Part shown: positions 25,901 through 37,248 of the stretch, piece after piece
Position numbering within the stretch: position 1 is the first letter of the stretch
Layout of the letters: the number at the start of each line of letters is the position of its first letter
Assembly: GCA_037783545.1 (NCBI GenBank)
Contig: JBBELK010000164.1
Coordinates: 434,001 to 498,000 of the forward strand
DNA: 64,000 nucleotides
Direction: 5' to 3'
From: Henricia sp. BOLD:AAB3569
Lineage: Eukaryota > Echinodermata > Asteroidea > Spinulosida > Echinasteridae
Notes under the pieces: generated by a model
Told to the model about the DNA's origin: nothing
Databases searched by the model: none
What the model saw: only the letters and a program-made list of their open reading frames with translations
Position numbers and translations under genes: made by a program

Positions 25901-28900
25901 GTGTCTCCAGAGGAGACGGAAATCAAGGTACTGGCCCAGCCCACATTACTTCACCCCGCCAGTCGCGCCATTTTGGTTGTCAAGCGAAGACATTACGCTT
26001 TGTTTAAAACTGTCACACTGCTAAAATGTACAGACCTATTCGATAAAACTTTACAAACATTAGGGCTGCGTTCGGGCGTGTACTCGTGCTAACACGAGCA
26101 TACTCATGCGCGCGCGAACGGCAAGATTAACGACACTCGGATCAATGAGAGTATGCTCTCGCTACTCCCCAAGAAATGAAGAGTGTGCTCGTACTCCTGA
26201 CGAGTGTCATGTGATTTGTACGAAGATGGCGGGATATAGGTTGGATTTTTTTGTTAATTTGCTCAACGTGTCAACTTGATAACTGAAACAACAACTCACT
26301 AAGGTTTGTTTTACACTGTATCAAAGGTTCTCACGACTTACGGTCTGTATTTTCTTGAATTTCTTGTGAGTAGTGAAACGGCGTTTTTTTGTGTAGTCAT
26401 GGCAAGAGACGGCCATCTTGACTGATGGCTATTCGCGCATGCGGACTGAGGCGTAATGTGACCCGAGTGCAATGCGCACGCATTACTCCGGAGTAGCGAG
26501 AACTGCACGCCCGAACGCAGTCATTAAGTACAAGTGCGGTGAACCTAAAACACAATGACGTCACTGTTTATACATGTGCGATTTCTATTGGCTCTACAAA
26601 CAGTTTGGTAACCTGAGAAATGCGCACATGTAAGCAACGGTGACGTCGCTATCTCACGTCTATTTGACTCTACTCAGTCCCACCCTATCCAAATTCCTAC
26701 ACATACTGAACACCATTGTGCATGTTTATTGGCCCTAAACTCTGTCTTTTTATAAATCTTATCGATTTTTAATCTAAATCTTTCTAAATCTCCATGACAC
26801 AGAATCAAGGCTATCTCATCGGGGCAGCCATCCTATGTGGATTCTTCCTCATTTGCTCAATGTGCGTCGTTTTTGGAACCAAAGAAGCACTGTGTAGGTA
26901 AAACATGTTATCTAAGAAGGCTTAACAAAAATTGAGTCAACCTTTCACATCTTCTATTTACGTGGTAATTTTGAACATTTATAGACGGTTCACTTTGCTC
27001 TCGCAAAAACATTGTTTGTGTCCTATTGATCACGTGCCTTTGTTTCTACTTTTCAAGCCCAGAAGAGGCAGACCAAGTACGAAGAGTCGTTTTTCCAGGC
27101 ATTGAAGAAGGTCGTGACCTTTGGGCCCTGGTTGAAACACATCGGGTTTTTGATCCCCTTCGTTTTGGCGGTCAGCGTAAGTTCGTGGTTTCTTTTTTGG
27201 TCAATTTGTACTTAATTTATAGCTATCTTTTTTGGTGCAACCACTGTGATGAGTACTGTCCCTTTAATATGCTTATTATTATTTTGTATTGTTTGTGCAG
27301 TGATAATATTTTGTCAGCATCATGTACTAAAAAGTCTAGTTTTGTGTAACTTATCGTGCAGGCAATGCAAGGAAATTTTGCGCTGTACTCGCTATACGTC
27401 ACTGGAATGCACAACTACCAGGTGGCCATATTTCTTGTTCTGGTAAGCTACAATTTTTCAACAAGTTTTAAGAAGTGTCCACCACAGGTAGGCAACGTTG
27501 GCATTGAAGAAGGCACAAATACAACACAATGATTACGAGAACGGTTTGAGCAAGATCCGGCGTGTAGCGAGCATAATATTCACGTATTCATCATCAGAAG
27601 CATTTATTGGTATATATCTGAAAAACACCTGAAAATGTGCTGTAAGATTGTGCATCTCATATTAATAGTCCTTTTGGTTAAAGGCGGTTCTTTGAAGACT
27701 GCACACCTTTCAAACGATGTAACAGCAGCCAACTCAGAGTGAGAAAATATCATATCTATAACATATCTATAACATATCTTTAACATATCTATACTATATA
27801 TATATCTACATGACTTTTGTATACAATTGTTTTGTGCAGATTTCCGCATTTCTGGTGATGCCTCTGTGGCGGATGTGTATCACAAAACTGGGCAAGAAGT
27901 TAACGCTACTAATTGGGCTGGCGGTAAGCTGTTTTGCTTGATAGTATGACGACTTTAGGTTCATAACTTTAAAAAAGATATACTTAAGTTTGACTTATAA
28001 TGAGTGGCATTTTCGGTATGTGGCCACTTTGGATTTGTGTTTTCGGCACTATATTCTGTTCTGTGGTACCAACCGTGTGTGATTTTTGCATGGGCAAATT
28101 ACGCTTAATTACGCAAAGATTAAACCCGTGACGTCAAGACGGGGACAGAACAAAGTTTTTAGAGTATAATGTTTTGAAGTGTTCATCTTTGGTCTTGCGA
28201 AACGTCATGTTATACACAGTACATAAGATAATTACTTGTTTTATAAAGCCTAGTACATATCGCACATCTAATTTCATCACCATTCTTTCTTTGTTTGGTA
28301 TGTTGTCCTTAATTTCGTACCAATTAATTACATTTGCAGCCAGCAGCTCCGCTTCTCGTCGTCTGGGGTACCATACCGTACGGCACTGAATGGGTTCAAT
28401 ACGTGGCGGCGGTTCTAGTGGGTAACGTGGTGGCGGTTGTTCAGCTTGTGCCGTGGTAAGAGCAAGTGTCTTCTAGAACTCTAGCAACCCTGGTTAGGAC
28501 ATTTAGGTGGCTTTAGTTGACACTTGGACTAACTCGTGAAATCTGTTTGACCCGGTCTCAGGAGCTAGTTGACACTTTTGGACTAACTTGCGAAACCTGA
28601 CTTGACTAAGTTGATTTGACTTGAAGGCAGTTTGACTTGACTTGACTCGAGCAGAGGGACCCTGATACTGACTGTTTTTAGATGTTCCGACTTCCGAGGG
28701 CTGACTATTTTTGCCAAGTAATATTGGCTATACAGCAAACATGCATACATTAACCTTGGTTTGCTACAGATAGCGTATCTGACCGTTTTTAAATTGTGTG
28801 ACATTTAACGTCACCCGTACCAAATTTTAAGCCAAACAAGATGGCAGAGGCAATAGAAGGTAATTATATATAAACAAAGAGCCACGTGGACACTATGAAT

Positions 28901-30314
28901 TCCTGGAAGTGCCATTTTGTATCATCAAAATGTCATCTGTTCGTAATGGCTATATATCAAACAGAGACGATTCCGTATGTAATAAGTCATAACGTCTGTT
29001 AATATGATATCGTCTTTTGGTTAATTATCACACAATCTAGCGTTGCCATAACTTCTATTATTCAACCACTGAAACATTAATACGTGCATTTCAGGGGTAT
29101 GGTACCCGATGTCATCGACGACTTTTTACTCAAGAAGAAACGGGGCTATGAGACCATCTTCTACACGTTTTATATCATGATCATCAAGCTCGTATCGGGC
29201 CTGTGTATCGGGATAACCACCATTGTTCTCGGGTATGTATAAATTATACGATATGTAACTCAGTTTGTCTTCCCAAGTTATGATCTTATTGCCAACAAAT
29301 AATTTAAACTTTTGGCTTGCTTAAAGGCCCAGTGGATCATTTGCAATTACCCCAAAAAGTAATCGACGAGTTTACAGGGGAAAAGTTCTGAAAGTAAAGA
29401 TTGAATTAATAGCAACTATCCAATGAAAGGTTTTCGCTCAAGATGATATAATTTTACCAGAAAATAATCCGTAAAGATGAAATTATTTAGATCGTTTGCA
29501 AACGATTTACTTATTTCTGGTTCGCATCTACGCGGTCCAAAATGCATGGGCGCTGTGTACTCCGTGTGCGTGTTCCAACGCGATGCATTTTTATGGATCG
29601 CGCGCACACGCACGTACGTATGCGCCACAGAGTGCATGACGCAGGTCTCATAGTACCCGATCAACTGAGAACGAATATTTGAAACACCCCGCCAAGACCA
29701 GGAAAATGCATATGGATTTTTATTGTTTTTTTAAACGTGGTACATTTGACAAAGCTGAAATTTCTTCGGATGAGTTTGTTGATGTCTTTCTTTTGATTTA
29801 TAATGGTTTTATTTGCAGAATCGCTCAAAAACAGATCATCTACAGGGCCTATATGATAGAATATTACAATAATTACATGTAGGCCTATACTTTTTATTGA
29901 AGAGTCGTCGGGTTTAAACCAGGGGTGTGTGAAGCCACGGAAGAGGTTCGATTCGCCCTTCGGATGTTGATCACGTGCATACCGGGTGGCTGCATCGTGA
30001 TTGGCCTGTTCTTTCTCTACCTTTATCCAATCACAGAGGAGATCCGAAAACAGAACCAAACAATCCTGGAAATATGGAGGTACGCTATTATATTATTTCC
30101 TTCTTTCCCCAAATGATTCACTGCAAATAATGAAATTGAACCAAAAAATTGTAAACATCTAACAGCCGCTGACTAACATTTTGTCTTAACTGTTTCATGT
30201 CTGTTGTACAGAGATGCAGGGGACGAGAAGAGGCGGCAAACGATGAAACGGTCCACGGAACAGCGGTACAGATCGCGATCGATCAGGACACCGACTATGA
30301 GTTTCAGTTACTGA
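22937..30314 (+). CDS. MFSD2A-like: MFSD2-type sodium-dependent lysolipid symporter (14 exons, 536 aa)
   Basis: Major-facilitator transporter; vertebrate MFSD2A carries lysophosphatidylcholine with sodium across the plasma membrane. Exons: 22937-22996, 23485-23643, 24195-24319, 24986-25115, 25480-25558, 25779-25927, 26803-26893, 27058-27176, 27362-27442, 27840-27923, 28340-28455, 29095-29232, 29903-30079, 30212-30314. They sum to 1611 nt with every junction in phase and GT-AG borders. Family marks: KLCYGLGGVPYQ at the start of TM1, WDSLTDP with the paired acidic residues D90 and D94 (sodium-site region in MFSD2A), ERDRATAVRM, VPDVIDDF, and the TM11 lysine K429 (IIKLVSG). The length matches vertebrate MFSD2A (about 530-540 aa). 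Exon 13 uses the acceptor ending at 29902; the stronger-looking CAG at 29920-29922 would cause a frameshift and stop. An ATTAAA lies at 30433. Introns carry SINE-like, foldback and tandem-repeat sequence. MFSD2A versus MFSD2B cannot be separated by eye. Confidence 0.93.
24480..24800 (-). repeat. tRNA-head tandem array (four 68-78-bp units)
   Basis: Units start near 24509, 24587, 24665 and 24733. Each contains CTCTACCAGCTGAGCTATGA; its reverse complement TCATAGCTCAGCTGGTAGAG is a tRNA D-arm/A-box. Only the outer unit keeps a B-box-like GGGATTCGAAGC. It lies in intron 3 of the MFSD2-like gene. Confidence 0.7.
26064..26522. mobile_element. Foldback MITE, GGGCTGCGTTCGGGCGTG ends
   Basis: Left end GCTGCGTTCGGGCGTGTACT pairs with right end TGCACGCCCGAACGCAGTC. 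Subterminal CGAGCATACTC/GAGTATGCTCGC blocks recur. It is inside intron 6 of the MFSD2-like gene. Confidence 0.7.
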
Positions 30315-31201
30315 GGATAATTACCATAATTATCAACGTGCAGTTAATGAGTACGCGCAGCGCGTTCTGCTACGGGAGCTTTTGTTGCACTCAGTACGAT
30401 CCAAAATAGGAAACTACATACTGTTTTGTATCATTAAAATTGATTATTTATTAAAAGAACCATCCAAAATAATCTTATTTTTTAAACCATGTTTCTTGTT
30501 TTGCTAGTCTGATAAAAAACAGACATTATTTTAGAAAAAGTTTCTTAGATAACGGAAAGCGAATGCATCCTGCACAATTCAATTGTTCACTCCCGATCTC
30601 TGAGGTTGCCAAAATAGAAATTAAAACACCTTGCTTTTACCCAGTTATTATACAATGGGTGGCATGATCAGAACAGGGATTAAATGAAAGTTCTATGTGC
30701 TCATGAGAACATGGGAAACGTAATTTAGCTCATTTTAATGCTTTAATATTTTTGAAACTTTTTAAAAAGTGGTTTGAATCATTACCAAAGGGACTATGAA
30801 TTATAAGCCAATTTAATATTATACAGTTGAAGACAGAAGTATAAATAAAACTGTATGCAACCAAGTGTTAAAACTGGTGTGCTTACACCATTTTTGTAAC
30901 AGTCTTTACTAAATTCTTGATTACGTGCATGCAGTACTTAAAACATAGCTTGTACACCTTGCAATAGTTCGGGTAGTCCTGTTCACCATTTTGGGTGATG
31001 ATGGTGGTGTACATGTATTTATACTTCCGACTTAAACTGTTAATATAATTGTTTGTATATAACTGCATGTACATTACCAGCCACACAATTTCGCTTAAAG
31101 CAAAATCGTCGCTTGATATTGTAACGTTTCAAAAAAAAAAAGTAAAGATGAGTGGACAAATTCAACTTTGAGTGACACAAAAACTCCATATATGCTGATT
31201 A

Positions 31202-31451
31202 TCAGGGACAAATTTCATGGCGATGCTAAGCACAAAACTTTGCTTAGCACAGGATTTATTTGCTTTATAAAATGGATTACAAGCCAAAATTATACGCCAA
31301 CTTGTGTTCTTCGCAAGAGTAGGAGAATACCTTTCAATACACATCACTTACGATTTTGGCTGGCAATTCATTTTTGCTAAATAAAGCAAACAACTCCTTT
31401 GCTAAGCAAATTGTTGTGCTTAGCAGCGCCATGAAATTGGCCCCTGGTCAG
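31202..31451. mobile_element. Foldback MITE, AATTTCATGGCG family
   Basis: Ends CAGGGACAAATTTCATGGCG and CGCCATGAAATTGGCCCCTG, with inner TGCTAAGCACAA/TTGTGCTTAGCA and AGCCAAAAT arms. Diverged relative of the 5383 element. Confidence 0.65.
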
Positions 31452-31486
31452 GGAACGGATACTGGCTTAAACCTATATGTGCATCC

Positions 31487-31756
31487 GATGTGGAGCAGGG
31501 TTGTTGCCGAGTCCATTACAAGTCCTCACAAGCTTTCACAAGTCCACCACAAGTCCCTGGGTCTTAATTCAAGTCACAAGATATTCAAATGAACTCCAAC
31601 AAAGGCATTATTTTGTGCGTGTTCATCCTTTGCTTCTTGTTACTGCAGTGGACTTGTGTGGGACTTGGGCGGGACTTGTCATGGACTTGTGATTTGATCG
31701 GCTCTGGACTTGTGAAAGACTTGTGATAGACTCGACAAAAACCCTGATGTGGAGCA
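31487..31756. mobile_element. Foldback element with 11-bp target duplication GATGTGGAGCA
   Basis: Exact direct repeats GATGTGGAGCA at 31487-31497 and 31746-31756 flank an element with ends GGGTTGTTGCCGAGTC and GACTCGACAAAAACCC. The interior is rich in ACAAGTCC and its reverse GGACTTGT. Confidence 0.75.
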
Positions 31757-32331
31757 ATTAAACTTTGGGAATTGACACCAAAATTCAACTTTTTTAAATA
31801 TAATATTTTAAATAATTACTTAATTTAAGCAAACTTTTCGTTTTTTCAATCTATGTTTAAAATGTTACATTCGGATTTGTTTACATTCCTTGAAGGAAAC
31901 ATAATTTCGTTAATATTAATTGAGTAAATAAACTTCATTTGGATCAACTTTCGATTCAAAGCCTTTATAACTTCGAGTTTCAGTTGATCAAAGTACAGGC
32001 AAATTTTCTGTACTAAATATATTCTGTATACTAACATTTCTGTACGTTGATATTTTGTGGAATAATAGAACAGTCGTCGGGCATTCTTCTTTATCTAACC
32101 TAGTCTACACTGGCAAACGTTTCACATAAAACATGACCAAACTTCAAGTTCTGTCATGTTTTTCAGAAAGGTTTGCAGGTGTGGAAGGCACATAAAACAT
32201 TAACAAACAACAGCAAACTTCACCAAACTGTGTTTGCTCGTGTGTGGACATGCTGCTATTTGCTATTTGCTCATGTTACGTCTGAACCAATCAGGAACCA
32301 GTTTCAGGTCATGTGATTAGAACCAGCCAAT

Positions 32332-35300
32332 CTAAAGCCTCTTGTATTTCCCGATGACGGTGTTGCAATTAGGACACGAGTGGATAACATCTTGGCAGAA
32401 ATCCAGACAGAAGGGAATCAAACAGCACCCAAGAAACCCACTGCAAAGAAAAGAAAGACATGAAGAATTTAACAAAGAAACAACACTGTTCAATTTGAAC
32501 AAGATTGGTTGAATAATCTTGCGAGAATTCGTTAAAAAAAAATTTGTACAGAAATTGGTTGAAATATGACGATCTATACCTGTCGGGAAAACAGACAGCA
32601 AATCCAATTTTACATTTTATAAATTATTGCCATAATAAATTCAACTAGTATAGTTTGATAAAAAGGTATCTCTAGTAAGTTATTTCCAAGCGAGATATAG
32701 GACGCTTTTACGGGGGTCAAAGGGTTACGGGTCAATATTGCTTGACCTCCAGATCGGGATAGAACAACAGCAGCCACGTGCGTTTCCCCACGTGGCTCTA
32801 TTGTTCTCTCCCAACTGGAGGACAAGCAATAGTGACCCTTTACCTTTTGACCCCCTGTAAAAGCGCCTATAGAACGAAATTTATAAAAAGAACTAGACTT
32901 GTCATTAGAAAGGAAAATGTTTTTAAAATAGGAAAAATGACCATAAGGTGTTATAAGAATCGACATGGATCAGTCAGCAAATTTCGGTGGATAATCTTTG
33001 AGATGAGGTTGAAATACCCGTTTAATTTTCACGTTAATCTTATATAAAACACGAAATTACCCGAAGAGGCAGATGACGATACAAATCAGCCAAGTGAGCG
33101 TCCCTGGGGTGAAGGTTACCCTCGTGGACACGCATGCGTGACAGGTTGGGCAAGTTACCGCAACGGGAAATTCAGTAAACACTGCGGGGAAAGAAAAGAA
33201 CAATCATGAAATTGGGGGAATCACGATGAGAACACCAAATCACCAATACAACTTATAGCTGAGCCTATAATGCGCCAGCCCGTGTGGAGCTTGATTTAAT
33301 TTCCCACTGAAAACGAATGAAAAGAAGCAAGCACTATATACAACATCCAATGCAACAAAATATGTGCATTTTTTAGTAAGTAATTACATGTAAACCTTTA
33401 CTACATGGACATGTGTTGTGTGCCCCAGGCCCACCGTGGGAAGACCCAGTTAGATATAATATGGCAATGGAAGGCATACATTTGTGCTTTTTTTTTTAAG
33501 GCACAGGCTCGTCAGCAATGCGCGCGCCAAATTCGTGCCACGAAATACGCAGCTCCATGTAGCAAAGGCATGGAGCTGCGTATTCTCACTCCCAGTGAGA
33601 TTTAATGTGACTTTTGCGCCCAAAAGGTTTGACTGCTAAAATGAGTTGTATGGACCGTGGTAACTGTGAAAAGGCAATTCTTGCAAAACGGGGGTGGTGC
33701 GTTTGGGGAGGGGTGGTGCGTTTGGGGAGGGGGAGGCTGACAAAACCCACAAAATCGGTTTTAATTAGACTTTCGCGCCCAAGCATAATTCCGGTACCAA
33801 ATGATAGCCAACAATGTGCTAATCACGAAATTACAACGTAAGAACGGAAAAAAATGGTGCGTAATTAATTTAAGAACGGTCTTAATTAGTCAAAAAATCC
33901 GTTTTAATTAGACTTCCACGCCCAAGCATAATTCTAGCAGCATATGACAGCCAACAGCGTGCTGATCACAAAAACATAACGTAAGAACGAAAGATATGGT
34001 GCAAATTTGGTTTAAGAACGGTCTTAATTAGTGCTAATTTCGCGCGCGCCGTTAGTAAAACTCGAGAAAAGACTAACATGCAGCGAACCACGTGCTCATG
34101 TGGGGAGGGGGGAGTTGATAAAATTCAAGAGCAAAGAGGAAATCAACTGAGGAAACCAAAAGAGGAAATCAAGTTGAGTTTCACATGCACTTCTTATCTG
34201 CGGCTTGCATGTTTGCAGACGTTTCATTGCAGGGATTCGTTTCCATCGTAATTTCCCCATTATAATTTAATTAATAATAATGTTGCAAAATACAGGCAGG
34301 AAAGAGTTTGTTAAATATTTGAAATATTTCAACACGTCCCGCTGTAGCCTCTAACCCGGAGTAACGAAACGGTTTCTTTTTGATGTCCGAAATTATATTG
34401 CATTCACTCCAAAATCACTATTTTTACACATGTATAAAAATTATGTTATACAAATTAAACGAGTATAAAACAGAAATGGCTATATACACCATCGGTTTGT
34501 TCGAGGCATTGTTTTGTTATTTTGCATGACTGCGGTAAGTAATCTCACGTTATACAGCACGATATGTGGCAGAGGGTATCCCCCACAATTGTTCCTTAAT
34601 TGTGTCTAAAACATCCAAGGGATTCCAAAGGAATTCCTTTCATTTTTTTGGGGGGTGGGGTTGGGTTGGTGCGTTGAAGGGAAGAGTGGGTTGGGGTATA
34701 AGGGCGTTAGGGGGTCCCTTTGTCAGCGAAATTAGCACTAATTAAGAACGTTCTTAAACCGAATTTGCACCATATTTTCCGTTCTTACGTTACATTCTTG
34801 TGATTGGCACATTGTTGGCTATCATTTGGTACCGGAATTATGCTTGGGAGCGAAAGTCTAATTAAAACCGTTTTGTCAGCCCCAAACGCACCACCCCCGT
34901 TTTGCAAGAATTGCCTTTCCACAGTTACCACGGTCCATACAACTCATTTTAGCAGTCAAACCTTTTGGGCGCAAAAGTCACATTAAATCTCACTGGGCTC
35001 CCGGACTATTAATCATGAAGTGGGGATAAAAGGCTTTGCCTCCAAGATGGCCGCTGTGCAGAGGACCTATCGACCTAAACAGAATTGCACGTGTATACAT
35101 GTAGGCCTATATATGGGTTATTCCACGAAGTTGAGGCACAAAGTGCGATATTTCTTCACAACAAAATGGCCAACTGCATGGTGGCAAGTCGTCATTTATA
35201 TTTGTTAAATCTTCAGTCTTGAGAGACTTTGACAATGTTGAATTACATGTATTTGACAAAATAATGGTCACTTATGTATTAACGGGGAATGTTGCTTCTC

Positions 35301-35649
35301 GATTTTGTTAAAAATAATGAAGATTTTTAATAGGCCTATATCTCACCAGCAGCTGGTATTTGCACCGGCGGCCATGACAGGGGACAGGTTTTCATATTTA
35401 AATGTGTAACAATAGAACCACAAAGCACCTACTCATGCATGACACACGGTGACAATGTGACTGCCCCTGTCATGGCCGCCGTGCAAAGGCTCTATTGTTG
35501 CTGGAATGACCCAAATGCAACTTACCACATGGTGCTGAAATGATTGTCGTTGTTGTTGGCTGTGGCTGCATGTAGTTTACCGCGACGGCCGGAGGCTGGG
35601 CCCCGATCATCGGTGTCTTTTCCCCGGGAGGTGGTAGCGGATTTGCCAT
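32332..35649 (-). CDS. LITAF-domain membrane protein A (3 coding exons, 117 aa)
   Basis: Small LITAF/CDIP1-type protein. Family members attach to late endosomal and lysosomal membranes through a zinc-binding domain with a central hydrophobic hairpin. Coding exons on the minus strand: 35649-35526, 33181-33061, 32440-32332, joined in phases 1 and 2. The N-terminus is proline-rich (MANPLPPPGEKTPMIG). The LITAF domain follows: first knuckle VTCPTCH, hydrophobic [21 protein letters not shown], then HSCPNCNTVIGKYKRL at the C-terminus. A likely 5'-UTR acceptor (ATATCCCCAG) precedes the ATG by about 15 nt, so an upstream non-coding exon probably exists. Intron 1 (33182-35525) contains a truncated MITE and a 1.4-kb foldback element. 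Same exon plan as protein B at 42040, so the two are a local duplication. Confidence 0.88.
32695..32872. mobile_element. Hairpin MITE sharing its loop with a copy at 58702
   Basis: Outer arms AGGACGCTTTTACGGGGGTC and GACCCCCTGTAAAAGCGCCT. The central CGTGCGTTTCCCCACGTGGC and TCTATTGTTCTCTC are shared with the element at 58702-58860, which has different outer arms. It is in intron 2 of LITAF gene A. Confidence 0.7.
33497..33592. mobile_element. Truncated AGGCACAGGCTCGTC MITE
   Basis: The left half of the family is present up to GGAGCTGCGTATTC. The right terminal repeat is missing where the 33593 foldback begins. Confidence 0.7.
33593..34998. mobile_element. 1.4-kb foldback element with about 260-bp inverted arms
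   Basis: The left arm (33593 to about 33858) reads CCCAGTGAGATTTAATGTGA and contains CGCCCAAGCATAATTCCGGT. The right arm (about 34738-34998) is its inverse, ending TCACATTAAATCTCACTGGG. A diverged second copy of the inner arm lies at 33890-34045. No coding sequence seen inside; it sits in intron 1 of LITAF gene A. Confidence 0.75.
35346..35505. mobile_element. Hairpin MITE, CGGCCATGACAGGGG arms
   Basis: Arms TTTGCACCGGCGGCCATGAC and GTCATGGCCGCCGTGCAAAG, ends CCAGCAGC/GTTGCTGG. It lies 20 bp from the first coding exon of LITAF gene A. Confidence 0.65.
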
Positions 35650-36012
35650 GGTCTATCCTTTTTCTGGGGATATCCGATTTCAGGGGGTAATTCGGTTTGA
35701 GGATTCACCCGTTCGTGATTTTAAGGACTGCTAGTTTCGCTGCATTGCATTTCCTTGACACTTCGACGTATCAATGCACAAAATGAACTCTGATCCTGTA
35801 TCTGTATATGCCCTAACCTATAGATAATACAATGATAATACAAAACTCAACATATCTTTTAAAAATACAGAATTTTGTAAAAATGTTAAAGTAAACATAT
35901 AATATACTGCAAACCAATGTGATACTATACTAAATTAATGTTTAGGAAAAAAGGATATAATTTAAAGGGGGTGAAGCTGCCTACGTATATTTTCTAAATA
36001 TAGCTCTATGGA

Positions 36013-36732
36013 TTGTGCACGCCTTGGATATTCCTGAAATAGTGCGCCCTCTTGCAGCACTAACAAACCTTGGGGCGATTTCACATTTAGATTGGTTCCC
36101 GATCCTATCGCTTATTGCGAAAATATGGGGATCGGTAAAGGGCGGCCACGACGGGCAGAATTCTGCCCGGTCACGTGGTTATTATTATTATAATTTGCAT
36201 TGACATTCGCACGCGCAAAGACGACCAATCACAGATAAAGATGAAGCGCCCTTTACCTGTCCCTATATTCTCCTATGTAGAATATGTGGACAGGAACCAG
36301 TCTATTTCACATTTGAAAAAAAAGTCCGACGAGCTCGGTCTGTTAGTGCTGCAAGAGCCAAGAGGACGCACTATTTCAGTAATATACAGGGGAGTCAGGT
36401 TGGCGTAGCGGCTCTTTCCTCGCCTTCCACCAATGTGGCCCTGGTTCGAATCCCGTCCAGGTTCGAATCCCGTCCGGGTCAGTATGTGGATTGGGTTCTC
36501 AGTCCCTGCCTGATTCCGTGGGTTTTCCCCATACACGGTGGTGTGTGGGGCTTTCCTCCCACATCTAAAACTGAGAATTTCTTCCTGTTCCATAGTACTT
36601 CGTGGCCATGCTGAAGAACCTCCTAAGGTGGCTACAGGGCAACGACTTAAGTCGGCGAATCTCAGCAACCAGATCCCTTTAGGGGATCATACGAAAGAAG
36701 AAGTAATATACAAGGCGTGCACAATCCAATAA
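36013..36732. mobile_element. Foldback element interrupted by a SINE
   Basis: The left arm starts GGATTGTGCACGCCTTGGAT. Its complement is split: CTTTTTTTTCAAATG-side arms and GCGCACTATTTCAG lie at 36288-36388, and the terminal AAGGCGTGCACAATCC is at 36713-36730. The interior (ACGTGGTTATTATTA, CGCGCAAAGACGACCAATCA) recurs in the 41361 element. Confidence 0.7.
36389..36701 (+). mobile_element. tRNA-derived SINE with exact 11-bp target duplication
   Basis: Flanked by AGTAATATACA at 36378-36388 and 36702-36712. The head reads GGTTGGCGTAGCGGCTCT (A box) then GGTTCGAATCCCGTCC (B box), the latter duplicated in tandem. It is inserted in the foldback element 36013-36732. Confidence 0.8.
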
Positions 36733-37248
36733 TGATCACCATGGTCTTGGGCCAAGACTTGCCTAAAGTAGGTTCAAAGTCGTGCTACTAAACTGAAAAT
36801 AGCATGAGTTTTATACCAATAATTGCAGAGTCAACACAGACATGCGCAGAAACTAGAGTCGCATAGTTTTATTTCAATTATCTCTAAGTTTGGTATTGAC
36901 ATTTGACACTGTGACGTCAATGCAATGTCACGACATTAACCCTTTCATTCCCGGAGGCGCCAAAAGGAGCCCTTTGTTTTTTTCGCTTTAATCCCAAAGG
37001 CACCAAATGGTGCCCGAGATTGTCTTTCAGTTGAGACCCAAGGCGACTTTTGTCACCACCTGCAAATGCTTTCAGATTTTTTTTGTTTGGCGCCCTCTAT
37101 TGGCATGAATGAAGACGGTTCAAGTTTTACACGCGCGCCCGCCCTATATAAATTCACAAAACTAAAAAGGGACAACAATAGGTGGGTTTGCCGTGAATAC
37201 ATAAAAGGGGAGGACGCACAGTACAGACGCCATTTGCATCCTGAAACT

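Larger units (their letters stand above)
30315..32331. other. Intergenic region after MFSD2-like gene
   Basis: AT-rich, no coding exon seen. It has the MFSD2-like ATTAAA at 30433, a foldback MITE (31202) and an 11-bp-TSD foldback element (31498). Confidence 0.5.

Noticed and set aside
36425..36475. Possible tRNA gene with A and B boxes
   Set aside because: Doubled B box, no credible full cloverleaf, and it sits in a 313-bp segment bounded by an 11-bp duplication; it is a SINE head.
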